Notes: generated by a model not told the origin, from the sequence alone. Counted from the stretch's first letter, positions 1 to 9,405 are shown. The stretch: 64,000 bases of DNA from Luteitalea sp. (GCA_009377495.1 WHTZ01000001.1:178625-242624), one strand, 5' to 3'. Translations and numbers: made by a program.

Positions 1-524
1 TCTGGAAGCGGTTCGCAGACGAGCTGTTCACCTGGTTCAAGACTCTCGCCTCGGCTGCCATCTACGCCACGCTCATCGTCACGTTTGGCATGCAGGTGGC
101 ACGCGTGGAGGGGCAGAGCATGGCGCCGACGCTGGCCGATCAAGACCGGCTCATCGTGAACAAGCTGGTCTACCGCATGCACGACCCGCAACGCGGGGAC
201 ATCGTGATGCTGTGGTTCCCACAGAATCCAGAGAAATCCTTCGTCAAGCGCATCATCGGCGAGCCTGGGGACGAGGTCCAGGTGGTCGATGGCCATCTCT
301 TCGTCAACAAGGTGCCACTGCGTGACGACTATGTCCCGCGGGAATATCGCGGCCACGACGACTGGGGGCCCCAACTGATCCCAGACGGCTATTACTTCGT
401 CCTGGGCGATCATCGCAACAACAGCTCCGACAGCCGCCACTGGGGTTTTGTGCCGAAGAAGTACGTCATCGGGAAAGTTCAATTGCGCTGGTGGCCGGTC
501 GGCCACGCCCGGATTTTCGAGTAG
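1..524 (+). CDS. lepB: Signal peptidase I, 5'-truncated by the window edge
   Basis: Membrane-bound leader peptidase that cleaves signal peptides of exported proteins. The open frame already runs at base 3 without a start, so the N-terminus lies outside the window. A hydrophobic segment (ASAAIYATLIVTFGM) precedes the catalytic domain. The catalytic Ser is in VEGQSMAPTL and the general-base Lys is in FVKRIIGEPGDEV, the two signature boxes of family S26. The C-terminal box GDHRNNSSDSRHWG is also intact. The ATG at 90 falls inside the family's conserved region, so it is not the real start. The family assignment is secure; the number of upstream membrane segments cannot be seen. Confidence 0.95.
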   Translation, partial: WKRFADELFTWFKTLASAAIYATLIVTFGMQVARVEGQSMAPTLADQDRLIVNKLVYRMHDPQRGDIVMLWFPQNPEKSFVKRIIGEPGDEVQVVDGHLFVNKVPLRDDYVPREYRGHDDWGPQLIPDGYYFVLGDHRNNSSDSRHWGFVPKKYVIGKVQLRWWPVGHARIFE

Positions 525-528
525 CAGA

Positions 529-546
529 AGGGGCGAGGGGCCAGGG
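529..546. repeat. 18-bp direct repeat, left copy
   Basis: AGGGGCGAGGGGCCAGGG occurs here and again, identical, at 1908-1925. The two copies bracket the radical SAM gene. Both are followed by further GGGACCAGG-like low-complexity sequence, so they may be a simple mobile G-rich repeat rather than an insertion scar. Confidence 0.7.
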
Positions 547-596
547 GCGAGGTCCCAGGGCTGTCTCAGCGATCAGGGACCAGTGGTGACCTCCTT

Positions 597-1904
597 ATGA
601 AGCTCGGCTCTTCGCCGGATCGGCTGCTGCGACTCGCGCATCTCCGTCCCCAGCTGGCCGGACATCTTGACCGTGTCGAGTACGACACGCTCACCGGATG
701 GGCGGCCGATCTCGCACACCCTGGTCGCCGTGTCGTCGTCGAGTGCTGTCACAACGACCGGGTTCTCGCCGCGACGGTCGCGAACGAGCCTCGGGAAGAC
801 TTGAAGGCGGCGGCCATCGGCGACGGCGCCTGCGGGTTCACGTGCGTCCTCCCGGATAGCTGCGCCGAGATTCCGAATCTGCGCGTCAAGGTGCGCATCC
901 AAGGCACGCTTACGTCACTCCCGCACCATGACGCGTCCGACGTCCCGATCGCGATGACCGAGTTCCTCTGGTTCGTCTCGGCGGACATCACCAACAACTG
1001 CAACCTGCGGTGCCCGTTCTGCCTGGTCGACTACAATGCCGTCACGCGCACCCAGTTGATGAGCGAGGAGACGTACCGTAACCTGCTCCGTCTCGTCCCG
1101 TGCGTGCCCGATGGCAGCTTCTATCTCTCCTGCCTTCACGAACCCACGTTGCACCCGCGCTTGAACGCGTTTCTCGAGCTCATCCCGGACAACGCGCGCC
1201 GGAAGATCTTCTTCACGACCAATCTCGCAAGGCCGCTCAAGGCAGCGGACTTCGACGCCTGGGCGCAGTCTGGCCTGCATCACATCAACGTCTCGCTCGA
1301 CACCCTCGAGGCAAATCGCTTCGCCGAGCTTCGCAAGTTCGGGCGCTTCGACGTGTTCAAGAAGAATCTCGATCTGCTCACGGAGGTCTTTCGCCGGACG
1401 ACCGGCGCGCCGCGACTCCGCTACATCACCATGGCGTTCAAGTCGAACTTCGACGAGCTTCCGGAGATCGTCCGGTACTCTCGCGAGCACTGGCTGGCGA
1501 GCGAGAACGAGATTCGCTACACCTTCAACGTCGCTCACATTACCGACGACTTCCGCCGCCGGGAATACCTGCACAAGGACGAGTGGGGCCTCTTGACGGA
1601 ACGGCTGCATCAGACCGGTTACCCGGTGCTGATTACCTATCCGCCAGAGGACGGCTATGAAGAAACGATTGAGCCGGCGCAGAACTACTACGAGTTCCAG
1701 GGCCCAACGGGTGACCCCAGCCGGCTGCAGTTCTTGAAGCCGCTGGGCCTGCGGGCGCGTCCGGACGGGACGCTGCTGGTTGTTGGCGCCGAGGACGCAT
1801 TCCGCATCAACATCAACGCCCTCGACAACCCCGCGCGCTTCTTTCGCTCGCTGTTGAAGCAGTGCCAGCCCCGGGACGCAGCACCGACATCCCCTCCTCT
1901 CTAG
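597..1904 (+). CDS. Radical SAM protein with N-terminal beta-sandwich-like domain
   Basis: The protein has 435 residues. The central domain carries CNLRCPFC (Cys135, Cys139, Cys142), the CxxxCxxC motif that binds the 4Fe-4S cluster in radical SAM enzymes. It is followed by typical barrel segments such as CLHEPTLHPRL and INVSLDTLEA. The first 110 residues form a separate domain with GWAADLAHPGRRVVVE and GACGFTCVLPD; this pattern is familiar from N-terminal accessory domains of polysaccharide-related enzymes. I see no obvious C-terminal SPASM cysteine cluster. The ATG at 597 lies 7 nt after GACCTCCTT, so no clear Shine-Dalgarno is present. The substrate is unknown. Confidence 0.8.
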   Translation: MKLGSSPDRLLRLAHLRPQLAGHLDRVEYDTLTGWAADLAHPGRRVVVECCHNDRVLAATVANEPREDLKAAAIGDGACGFTCVLPDSCAEIPNLRVKVRIQGTLTSLPHHDASDVPIAMTEFLWFVSADITNNCNLRCPFCLVDYNAVTRTQLMSEETYRNLLRLVPCVPDGSFYLSCLHEPTLHPRLNAFLELIPDNARRKIFFTTNLARPLKAADFDAWAQSGLHHINVSLDTLEANRFAELRKFGRFDVFKKNLDLLTEVFRRTTGAPRLRYITMAFKSNFDELPEIVRYSREHWLASENEIRYTFNVAHITDDFRRREYLHKDEWGLLTERLHQTGYPVLITYPPEDGYEETIEPAQNYYEFQGPTGDPSRLQFLKPLGLRARPDGTLLVVGAEDAFRININALDNPARFFRSLLKQCQPRDAAPTSPPL

Positions 1905-1907
1905 GAC

Positions 1908-1925
1908 AGGGGCGAGGGGCCAGGG
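1908..1925. repeat. 18-bp direct repeat, right copy
   Basis: Exact second copy of the repeat at 529-546. It lies immediately after the stop codon of the radical SAM gene and before the convergent methyltransferase gene. Confidence 0.7.
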
Positions 1926-1945
1926 ACCAGGGTCGGTTGGAGCTG

Positions 1946-2749
1946 TCAGAGGACCCGGAGCAAGGTGTGAAACTCGTCTGAGAACGGATAGGTCACAGGA
2001 CCTTCCACGATCTCGATGGGCCGTACGTGCCGGGCGAACCACTGAAGCAACCGAACGGCATCGGCTGGTTGAAACACGTGGAAGTGGATGCTGTAGTCGA
2101 TCTGTTCCAATCGCCTCGCTTCCTCGACCGCTACCTGCCCTGTCTTCTGCATGGCGTGCACGACGAAGTCCATGAAATGCGCGAAGTCCCGATCCCGAGA
2201 TGGCTGCCGGTAATCCAGGACCATGTGATCGAGGGGCGTTCGCTGGCGGAACCGATCGAAGCTCGCCCGCTTGTCTGGCAAGATCAGGTAGATGAGTCCG
2301 CCGGGACGCACGACACGGCACCAGGCCTCGAGCGCTCGAATGGGATCCCGCATATGCTCGAGGAGGTGGGCGGCAATCAGGAAATCCTCCGACGCGTCAG
2401 GCAGCGTCCCGAGCGTGTGCGCATCGTCCACGATATCCGGCTCGGTGAACGGAAACGTGTGCAGCTCGTGATACTCCGCCCGCAGCTCCGAAATCTTGTG
2501 GCGGTCTACGTAGCGCACCTTGATCCCTGGGTGCGTCTGCAGCGGTCGAGAAAGCGCGCCAATCTCGATGCCCGAGCCGCTGAGCCGATGTGAGAAGTGC
2601 GTGCGCCAGTCCCTCGGTCGACGCGACGTCAAGCCGCGATCGACGAGTTGCGCGCCCGCCAGCCTCAGCTTCCACGGCGCGTTGCGAACACGCTTCTTCC
2701 ATCGGCTCCAGTCCGTGAGGAACAGGTCTATGCCGAGCCAAATGCGCAC
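1946..2749 (-). CDS. Class I SAM-dependent methyltransferase
   Basis: The protein has 267 residues with a GTG start. The motif I region reads SGSGIEIGALSRPL, a degenerate glycine-rich loop. It is followed by VRYVDRHK (acidic residue for the ribose), then LIAAHLLEHMRDPIRALE and RVVRPGGLIYLILPDKR, which are motifs of type-11/type-12 methyltransferases. A charged N-terminus (FLTDWSRWKKRVRN) precedes the domain. The acceptor is unknown. Similar proteins often sit near glycan genes, but this copy converges on the radical SAM gene and shows no operon partner. Confidence 0.75.
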   Translation of the reverse strand: MRIWLGIDLFLTDWSRWKKRVRNAPWKLRLAGAQLVDRGLTSRRPRDWRTHFSHRLSGSGIEIGALSRPLQTHPGIKVRYVDRHKISELRAEYHELHTFPFTEPDIVDDAHTLGTLPDASEDFLIAAHLLEHMRDPIRALEAWCRVVRPGGLIYLILPDKRASFDRFRQRTPLDHMVLDYRQPSRDRDFAHFMDFVVHAMQKTGQVAVEEARRLEQIDYSIHFHVFQPADAVRLLQWFARHVRPIEIVEGPVTYPFSDEFHTLLRVL

Positions 2750-2770
2750 CCAAGCGTCCTCAACAATCTA

Positions 2771-2850
2771 GGTAGGGACGCCTCGCCGAGGCGTCCGCCG
2801 GCGCATTCGCCGAGGCGTCCGCCGGCGCGTTCGGCGAACGCGCCCTACCT
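2771..2850. repeat. GTAG-headed compound palindrome (REP-like)
   Basis: The block starts GGTAGGG and ends CCCTACC. It contains two copies of CGCCGAGGCGTCCGCCGGCGC and the palindromes ACGCCTCGCCGAGGCGT and GCGCGTTCGGCGAACGCGC. GTAG at the head of GC-rich hairpins is typical of REP sequences moved by REP-associated tyrosine transposases. Related blocks occur at 13029-13052, 25901-25970, 44435-44459 and 50675-50743. The right end supplies the TAG stop of the S9 peptidase. Confidence 0.7.
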
Positions 2851-4935
2851 GTCACTTGTCGTGTCGTCTGTCTCCTTCTTCTTCTCTTCCTCCTCGGCCG
2901 GCGCGTTCTCCCACGTGTAAACGCGCTTCGTGACGTGCTCTTCGAACCACGCGAGCTCGACGTTCATCTTGAACAGCTCGTGACGCAGCTCGTGCCAGCC
3001 GTGCGCTTCACGCGGCGCCATGTAGAGATGCGTGGGCACACCATTCGCCTTGAGCGCGCGGTGCATCTCGACCGACTGGGGCGGCGGCACGCGAACGTCG
3101 CGCTCGCCGACCAAGAAGAGGGTCGGCGTCTTGACGTTGGCGACGTCCTTGAGCGGCGAGTTGTCCCAGTACGCCTGGATCGGCGCGTCCTTCTGCCACG
3201 GCGTCCCACCAAACCAAGGCGTGCGATACGAGCGGACGTCGCTCTGCCCATACATCGAGACCCAGTTCGACGCGCCAGCCCCAGACGCGGCCGCCTTGAA
3301 CCGGTCCGTGAAGGTGATGAGTTTGTTCGTCATGTGGCCGCCGGCGCTCCAGCCCATGGCAGCAAGTTGGTCGGGATCAGCCACCCCCATCGCGATCACC
3401 GCATCGACACCAGCCAGGACGTCGAGGTGCGCGTTCTCGAAGTAGTGACCCACCATGTCACGCAAGAACGCGTCGCCGTAACCGGTGCTGCCGCGGTAGT
3501 TCGGCTTCAGTACCGCATACCCCTTCGCCGTCAACACCTGCACGTAGCTGCTCCAGGCGCCGAAGCCGAACTTGTCGGACGCATGTGGCCCGCCGTGCGT
3601 CTGGACGACGAGCGGGTAGCGCGTGCCGCGCCGGTAATCGAGCGGGTAATAGAGGAGTCCCTCCACGGTTTCGTCGTCTGCGCCGTGCCATTCGATCCGG
3701 ACCTGCCGGGGCAGCTTGAACTCGTGCGCGAGCCGGTCGAACAGCTGCGTCACGCGCCGCGGCTCGTCGTGGCTTTGATCAAGCGTCCAGATCTCGCCAG
3801 GGCTCGATGGCGTGTCCTCGATGAACACATGGCCGTCGAGCGCGGCCACATAGTGCCAATCGCTCAGTGCGTGCTCACCGTCGGTCAATCGGTGCGATTG
3901 ACCGTTCACCGCCCCGCCGTCACCGACGTCGAACCGGAACAGCTCCGAGTGGAGGCCCATGTTCGCCAGCACGTAGATGGCGCGACCGTCCTTCGACCAG
4001 GTCGCGTCTTGTACCTCATGGGGAAAATCGGCCGTGACTATCCGCGCCGACCCGCCACTTCCACCCTCGGCCGGCACGAGGAACAGGTTGCTGTTGTATG
4101 GAAACTCGAACTGCGCATTGACCTCAGCGAGGAAGAGTATCTGACTGTTGTCCGGCGAGAGCTCGGCGTCGCTCTCCGTGGCGCTGTTCTTCGTCATCTG
4201 CTTCGCACCACTGCCGTCAGCCGCCATGACCCAGATTTCCCGCTGCTCGTTGTCGCCAATCAGCGGGCTGGAACCACGGTGATACACGATCTGGGTGCCG
4301 TCACGTGACAGCTCGTAGTCGATGACCGAGAAGTCACCCCTGGTCACCCGTGTCTCCGTCTGCGTCTCGACATCAATCTGCCACAAGTGCTCCTGCCGAT
4401 AATCCTCGTCGAGCGCATAGACATCGTCTTTCGCCTTGTCACGCGCTTTCCGATCTGCGGATTTCGGGTCGCCCGCGACGAAATACACGTGCGTGCCGTC
4501 GACCGCCCACGCGATGGCTGAGACGGACGTCTCGTGGGCCGTCAGGGGCCGCGCTTCCCCACCATCGTTCGCGATCAGCCAAATTTGCGCCTCGGCCTCC
4601 TTGTCCTCGCCTCGTTTTGCCACGAACGCGATCGTTCCGCCATCGGGCGACCATCGGGGGCTGCTCTCACCCTGCCCCCCGTTGGTCAGCTGCCGCAGGT
4701 TCGAGCCGTCCAGGTCTACGCGCCAGATATGCTCGATGCGCTCGTTTACTTTCCAGTCGGCCTCACTCTTGACGAACAATGCCTGCCGACCATCCGGCGA
4801 GAGCTGCGCGTCGGTGATGCGTGGCACGTTCAGCAGGTCCACCATCGTCATCGGCCGGGGATGCTGCGCGCCTGCTGGCCCTGCGATGATCAGCGCCAGC
4901 AGCAGCACACGACGAGTGAAGGCGCCTCTGTTCAT
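2845..4935 (-). CDS. S9 family (prolyl oligopeptidase-type) exported peptidase
   Basis: The protein has 696 residues. A signal peptide (MNRGAFTRRVLLLALIIAGPAGA) is followed by a WD/beta-propeller region with SPDGRQALF, SPRWSPDGG and AELSPDNSQILF repeats up to about residue 400. An alpha/beta-hydrolase domain follows. The nucleophile is Ser530 in GWSAGG, the acid is Asp in GERDVRVPP, and the His is in EAHGWHE. It probably trims peptides in the periplasm or outside the cell, as dipeptidyl- or acylaminoacyl-peptidases do. The extreme C-terminus (APAEEEEKKKETDDTTSDR) is charged and low-complexity, and translation stops in a REP-like repeat. The ferritin gene lies 3 bp upstream in the same direction. 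Confidence 0.92.
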   Translation of the reverse strand: MNRGAFTRRVLLLALIIAGPAGAQHPRPMTMVDLLNVPRITDAQLSPDGRQALFVKSEADWKVNERIEHIWRVDLDGSNLRQLTNGGQGESSPRWSPDGGTIAFVAKRGEDKEAEAQIWLIANDGGEARPLTAHETSVSAIAWAVDGTHVYFVAGDPKSADRKARDKAKDDVYALDEDYRQEHLWQIDVETQTETRVTRGDFSVIDYELSRDGTQIVYHRGSSPLIGDNEQREIWVMAADGSGAKQMTKNSATESDAELSPDNSQILFLAEVNAQFEFPYNSNLFLVPAEGGSGGSARIVTADFPHEVQDATWSKDGRAIYVLANMGLHSELFRFDVGDGGAVNGQSHRLTDGEHALSDWHYVAALDGHVFIEDTPSSPGEIWTLDQSHDEPRRVTQLFDRLAHEFKLPRQVRIEWHGADDETVEGLLYYPLDYRRGTRYPLVVQTHGGPHASDKFGFGAWSSYVQVLTAKGYAVLKPNYRGSTGYGDAFLRDMVGHYFENAHLDVLAGVDAVIAMGVADPDQLAAMGWSAGGHMTNKLITFTDRFKAAASGAGASNWVSMYGQSDVRSYRTPWFGGTPWQKDAPIQAYWDNSPLKDVANVKTPTLFLVGERDVRVPPPQSVEMHRALKANGVPTHLYMAPREAHGWHELRHELFKMNVELAWFEEHVTKRVYTWENAPAEEEEKKKETDDTTSDR

Positions 4936-4938
4936 GCT

Positions 4939-5436
4939 TCACCTTGTCACAACTCTCGCTCCCAGCTCCCGGTCCACTTCGAGCAGCGCCGCTGGATCGG
5001 TGCCTGCCAGCTCCAGCTTGGCGACGAGGTCCCGGGCGACCTTTTCTTCTTCCACTTGCTCGGTGAGAAACCACTGGAGCTCGACGACCGACGCAAAATC
5101 TCGATTGTTGTAGGCGAGCTCGTAGAGCGCGTTGATCTGGCGGCTGACTTCCTCTTCTTGCTCGAGCGCCCCCTTGAACACCGCTCCGAGGCTCTTGGCT
5201 TTCGCGTGGTTCGGCGCATCGATGCTCGTCAATGCGGCCAGACCATTCCTGGCGATCACGTAGTTGAACAGTTTCAGCGCATGGCCACGCTCTTCGTCAC
5301 TCTGGATGCGAAGCCAGGTCGCAGCGCCCGGAAAGTTCAGTTGCTCGCACACTCCGGCCATGGCGAGATACGAGTGTGACGCCCACAGCTCGTTGTTGAT
5401 CTGTTCGTTGATGGCATCGAGAACCGTTTGAATCAT
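4939..5436 (-). CDS. Ferritin
   Basis: The protein has 165 residues and is an iron-storage four-helix protein of the bacterial non-heme ferritin type. The start is MIQTVLDAINEQ, preceded on the minus strand by GGAGAGG with good spacing; the frame stays open upstream but lacks this signal. Ferroxidase-type ligands are visible in INNELWASHSYLAM and SDEERGHALKL, and in the later EQEEEVSRQIN and EVEEEK-like helices. It lies 3 bp upstream of the S9 peptidase gene, so the two probably share a transcript, although no functional link is evident. Confidence 0.9.
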   Translation of the reverse strand: MIQTVLDAINEQINNELWASHSYLAMAGVCEQLNFPGAATWLRIQSDEERGHALKLFNYVIARNGLAALTSIDAPNHAKAKSLGAVFKGALEQEEEVSRQINALYELAYNNRDFASVVELQWFLTEQVEEEKVARDLVAKLELAGTDPAALLEVDRELGARVVTR

Positions 5437-5503
5437 GATTCCTCTCCTTCGCGCTTCGGCGGGCACGTCGCGCTGCGGCAGACACACGCCGGCTGGTGAC
5501 CAC

Positions 5504-7450
5504 TCATGTCCGCTCGGGCGGTGTGGCCGTGTGCGGACTCCCCCTGTATAGCGCGTCAATGACGTTTTGCCAACGCTCCGCGATGATATTGCGTCTCACT
5601 TTCAACGTCGGCGTGAGCTCGCCACCTGCAACCGTGAACTGGGTCGGCAGCAGGGCGAGTTGTTTGACGCGCTCGTACTGTGCGAGGCCGGCATTCACGC
5701 CGTCGACGATTTCCTGATAGATCGCGCGCGTCTCCGCGCGTTCGCACATCGCTTCGTGAGTCGGAACGTCGACGCGCGCCGCCGTCAGGCGTGGCGCGAG
5801 CAGAGCAAAGTTCGGCACGATGAGCGCGGCAATGAACTGCCGCCGATCGCCGATGAGCATCGCTTCCGCCACGAGGGGATGTCGCTTGAGCAAATCTTCG
5901 ATAGGCTGCGGCGCCACGTGCTTGCCGCCGGATGTGATCAATAGATCCTTCTTGCGATCGGTAATCGTCAGATACCCATCCGGGCTGAGAGAGCCGATGT
6001 CTCCGGTGCGGATCCAGCCATCGCGCAGCACCTCGGCGGTCGACTCTGGTTGCTTGTAGTAACCCAGCATGACATTCGGCCCACGCGCAAGAATCTCACC
6101 ATCCGCGGCTGTGGCGAGCTCGACGCTCGGGATCGCACAACCGACGGTGCCGAGCCGTGGCGCGTCGCTCGGATTCACGGCGAGCACCGGTGCCGTTTCA
6201 GTCAGACCATACCCTTCGATCAGCAGGAGGCCAATCGCGTAAAAGAAGGCACACACGTCGGACGACAGCGGCGCGCTGCCCGAGACGAGCAGCCGCGCGC
6301 GGTCGGTGCCGGTACGCGATCGAATCTTCGCGAAGACCAGTCGGTCTGCCACAGCATTCCGGGCGCGCAATCCGAACGGTGCACGCGTGCCTTCGAGGCG
6401 CGTCCGAGCGTGCGCGTGTCCGACGGTGAGCGCCCAGTCGAGCAATCGCCGCCGCGGACCCACCGCGCTCGATACGGTCTCCATCACGCGCGCGCGCAGC
6501 TTCTCGAACACGCGGGGCACGCCCGTCATGACCGTGGGCCGCGTCCGTGTCAGATCGCGCGCCAGCGTGTCGATCGACTCCGCGAACATCACCGTCACGC
6601 CCTCGTAGAGATAGATGTAGACGACGGCGCGCTCGAACGAGTGGCTGAGTGGCAGAAACGACAGGGCGGTGTCGGCGGGCGAGCACCCCAGAATGCCGCC
6701 ACAGGGCACCACGTTCGACACGATGTTGTGGTGAGTGAGCATGACACCCTTGGGCTCACCGGTCGTCCCCGACGTGTAGATGATCGCGGCGAGATCCGAA
6801 GGCTGCACCGCATCCGTGCGGCGGCGGAGCGCCTCGAGATCATCCGGCGTCGAGGCGAGCGCCTCGCGTCCCCTCGTCTCCAAGTCGGCCATCGTCATCA
6901 GCGAGCCGTGCAGGCCCCCGGGCGCCTCGTCGGCCGCGGAGGCCGCCCCACCTTCATGTCGCGCCAGCGGGCGAACGGGATCCGCCGGATCGAACAGGAT
7001 GGCGCCTTCGAGGTCCGGCAGGAGATGACGTGCCGTCTGGACCTTGGCGGCCTGGTCGAGATCTGAAACAAAGAGGAGCCGCGACCCGCTGTCCTCGAGG
7101 AGATAACGTACTTGCGCGGGCGCAAGCGTCGGATAAATCGGCACCGTCACGGCGCCGATCGACAGGATGGCGAGGTCGGCCAGAAGCCACTCCGGCCGAC
7201 TCGACGAGAGGATGGCCACGCGGTCGCCCGGCTGGACGCCGCGCGCCATCAAACCGACGGCGACGTGCTGCACGCGATCGCAGAACAACGCCGTGGAGAA
7301 GGTTTCGTCGCGCTCGGCACCACATCGGCCGAGCAAGACGTCGCGTGGGAAGTGCGCGCGTAGGTACTGCGGCACCTCGGCGAGCGTACGGATTCTCGCC
7401 GGGGCTGGCGTCGGAAACGGCGAGGTCGCGACGGTCCCGGGCGCGGGCAT
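5504..7450 (-). CDS. Long-chain acyl-CoA synthetase (AMP-binding)
   Basis: The protein has 648 residues. It activates fatty acids to acyl-CoA through an acyl-adenylate. The AMP-binding P-loop is YTSGTTGEPKGVMLTH, the middle motif is GYGLTETAPV, and the C-terminal hinge region reads GWIRTGDIGSLSPDGY with ITDRKKDLLITSGGK. The length and order match FAA1/FadD15-type synthetases. I chose MPAPGTVATS as start; an in-frame start 60 codons upstream adds sequence without family character. It stands alone between ferritin and a small coiled-coil gene. Confidence 0.9.
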   Translation of the reverse strand: MPAPGTVATSPFPTPAPARIRTLAEVPQYLRAHFPRDVLLGRCGAERDETFSTALFCDRVQHVAVGLMARGVQPGDRVAILSSSRPEWLLADLAILSIGAVTVPIYPTLAPAQVRYLLEDSGSRLLFVSDLDQAAKVQTARHLLPDLEGAILFDPADPVRPLARHEGGAASAADEAPGGLHGSLMTMADLETRGREALASTPDDLEALRRRTDAVQPSDLAAIIYTSGTTGEPKGVMLTHHNIVSNVVPCGGILGCSPADTALSFLPLSHSFERAVVYIYLYEGVTVMFAESIDTLARDLTRTRPTVMTGVPRVFEKLRARVMETVSSAVGPRRRLLDWALTVGHAHARTRLEGTRAPFGLRARNAVADRLVFAKIRSRTGTDRARLLVSGSAPLSSDVCAFFYAIGLLLIEGYGLTETAPVLAVNPSDAPRLGTVGCAIPSVELATAADGEILARGPNVMLGYYKQPESTAEVLRDGWIRTGDIGSLSPDGYLTITDRKKDLLITSGGKHVAPQPIEDLLKRHPLVAEAMLIGDRRQFIAALIVPNFALLAPRLTAARVDVPTHEAMCERAETRAIYQEIVDGVNAGLAQYERVKQLALLPTQFTVAGGELTPTLKVRRNIIAERWQNVIDALYRGSPHTATPPERT

Positions 7451-7607
7451 GGTGCGTATTATCTCAGGTGTCGGGAGTGCGCTCTCGCCCGCGCGGCGGA
7501 TCGTGCTCGCGGCTACATCGCGGTGAACGGTCAGAACGTTCACTGACACAAAGTGAGAAAGCCCGCGAGAGAAGGTGTGTTGAAGCTGATTTCGCGGGAA
7601 TCGCGCG

Positions 7608-7838
7608 TCAGCCACGCGCCAGCACAGCACCGATCATGGCCACGAGTGTCGTGAACTGAATACCCACAATCCAGACAAACTGCCGTGACATCTTGTCGTG
7701 GAGGCTGTCCATCCGCTGGTCGAAACGGTCCATCCGTTGCTCGAGACGGCGAAGACCTCCTCGGATGTCCGCAAAGGCTTGCGACTGTTCTACCATCTGT
7801 CCCTCGATGTGAGCGACCCTTTCTTGCAGCGTCCGCAT
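7608..7838 (-). CDS. Small coiled-coil protein with C-terminal membrane anchor
   Basis: The protein has 76 residues. The N-terminal 50 residues form heptad-like sequence (RLEQRMDRFDQRMDSLHDKM). It ends in one hydrophobic segment (FVWIVGIQFTTLVAMIGAVL). The start is supported by GGAGGCGTGGG just before ATG on the minus strand. Proteins of this build are common in Acidobacteriota, but I know no function for them. It overlaps other open frames on both strands, none with family character. Confidence 0.65.
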   Translation of the reverse strand: MRTLQERVAHIEGQMVEQSQAFADIRGGLRRLEQRMDRFDQRMDSLHDKMSRQFVWIVGIQFTTLVAMIGAVLARG

Positions 7839-8098
7839 CCCACGCCTCCATCAGCATAGCGTCGTCTGGGTCAATCCTCAAACGCGCATCGCGAGGAGTA
7901 GCGCAGGATTCGTGCCATGCTACTTCCGCCGGAAAACAGCGAATGAGTACTGACAACCGCGCAACTATTGCGACGGGCGACGGGCAGAGTGTCGCGGATT
8001 CGGCAAAGTCATTGCTGGCTGGGTGGTCCTCCATCTAAACGATTGTCGGGACCTCGTCCTCAGGTCGGCCGACCACGAAAATCGGTTACTGAGGCCCA

Positions 8099-8590
8099 CT
8101 ATCTCCTTGTGCCGCCCCGCTTCTCCACGAGTCGGATGTCGCCAATTACCATTTCACGGTCGACCGCCTTGACCATGTCGTAGATCGTGAGCGCGGCAAC
8201 GGCCACGGCCGTGAGCGCCTCCATCTCCACGCCGGTCTGCGCGGTGGTCCGCGCCCGTGCCTCGATCTCGTAGCCGTCTCGGCGCGCGTGCAGCTCCACC
8301 GCCGTGTGCGTGAGGGGCAACGGGTGACAGAGGGGGATCAGATCAGCGGTTCGCTTGGCTGCCAGCACGCCCGCCACGCGTGCCACCTGCAACGGGTCGC
8401 CCTTCGCGATGCGGCCACTGCGAACGAGACGCTGCGCTTCGCGGCTCAGCCGAATGTGGCCGCGCGCCACGGCCTCACGTGCCGTGACAGGCTTCTCGGT
8501 CACGTCCACCATCCGGACACGCCCCGCCTCATCGACGTGCGACAGGCCTCTTGTTGCCTCGTCCTGACTGCCTCGCTGTGCGCGCTTCAT
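8099..8590 (-). CDS. moaC: Cyclic pyranopterin monophosphate synthase (molybdenum cofactor)
   Basis: The protein has 163 residues. MoaC converts the 3',8-cyclo-GTP product of MoaA to cyclic pyranopterin monophosphate. Hallmarks are [48 protein letters not shown] and the terminal [12 protein letters not shown]. The start at MKRAQRG is 5 nt behind the rex stop codon, so the two genes are cotranscribed. No moaA, moaE or other Moco gene is in the window. Confidence 0.96.
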   Translation of the reverse strand: MKRAQRGSQDEATRGLSHVDEAGRVRMVDVTEKPVTAREAVARGHIRLSREAQRLVRSGRIAKGDPLQVARVAGVLAAKRTADLIPLCHPLPLTHTAVELHARRDGYEIEARARTTAQTGVEMEALTAVAVAALTIYDMVKAVDREMVIGDIRLVEKRGGTRR

Positions 8591-8595
8591 GATCC

Positions 8596-9267
8596 CTAGT
8601 CTTCCCCCTCCATCCGACCGTGGGCGAGGTAGAAAGAGAGGCTCTCGAGTGACACGGTGAGGTCGACGTTCTTCAGCTTCACACCGCGCGGTACACGAAT
8701 CGGCGACGGCGAAAAGTTGAGAATGGCCTTGATACCGGCGGCGGTCGCCAGATCCACGACCACCTGCGCTGCGGCAGCGGGCACCGCATTCACCGCAATC
8801 TCCACGTGCTCGCGCTCCGCGACGCGTCCGAGGTCGCGGAGCGATCGGATCGGGACACCCGATTTGGAGTATCCGCCGATTTTCTCGCGCACGATGTCGA
8901 ACAGCGCCACGATATCGAAGCCGTCGTCGCGAAACCCTGCGTAGTCTGCCAGCGCCAGCCCCAGGTTGCCGGCGCCGAGAATGACCGCCTTGATCGTCCG
9001 GTCGACGCCGAGGATCTCCCGCAGATGCCGTTTGAGGTCTTTCACGTAATACCCGACGCCGCGGATACCAAACTCGCCGAAGTATGCGAGATCCTTTCGG
9101 ATCTGCGCGGCGTTCAGGTGAAACTGCTCTGCGAGCGCCAGCGAGGAAACGGTTTTCACGCCCGCGATCTCGAGCGCCTCCAGACACCGCAAGTATATCG
9201 ACAGCCGCGCCGTGGTGAGCTCCGAGATTTGCTCGGTCACCGGTCGCGTGTGGGATCGCCTGGCCAC
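8596..9267 (-). CDS. rex: Redox-sensing transcriptional repressor Rex
   Basis: The protein has 223 residues. Rex senses the NADH/NAD+ ratio and represses fermentative or respiratory genes. A winged-helix domain (residues 15-80, [31 protein letters not shown]) is followed by a Rossmann domain with [12 protein letters not shown] for NADH. The sequence matches the family along its length. It is the first gene of a rex-moaC unit. I looked for a Rex operator (TTGTGAA-type palindrome) upstream and did not find a convincing one. Confidence 0.96.
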   Translation of the reverse strand: MARRSHTRPVTEQISELTTARLSIYLRCLEALEIAGVKTVSSLALAEQFHLNAAQIRKDLAYFGEFGIRGVGYYVKDLKRHLREILGVDRTIKAVILGAGNLGLALADYAGFRDDGFDIVALFDIVREKIGGYSKSGVPIRSLRDLGRVAEREHVEIAVNAVPAAAAQVVVDLATAAGIKAILNFSPSPIRVPRGVKLKNVDLTVSLESLSFYLAHGRMEGED

Positions 9268-9405
9268 GAGCGGTTCATTCTATCGGCAACCTGACAGGGT
9301 GGCGATAGCGGGAGAACGGGGACAGCCCCGGACAGCCCTCGTTTTCCTCACCAATATTAGGCGTTGCGGGCAGCGAACAGCCAGGACTACACTGTAAAGC
9401 TCGCG

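Noticed and set aside
915..2321. Long minus-strand open frame across the radical SAM gene and methyltransferase gene
   Set aside because: It covers two convergent genes with recognisable motifs and has no family sequence of its own.
2935..4308. Long open frame antisense to the S9 peptidase (457 codons)
   Set aside because: It mirrors the coding frame of a clear peptidase gene and shows only Arg/Leu/His-rich sequence without family motifs, as expected in GC-rich DNA.
9268..9405. Rex operator upstream of rex
   Set aside because: No TTGTGAA-N4-TTCACAA-like palindrome was seen in the upstream spacer.
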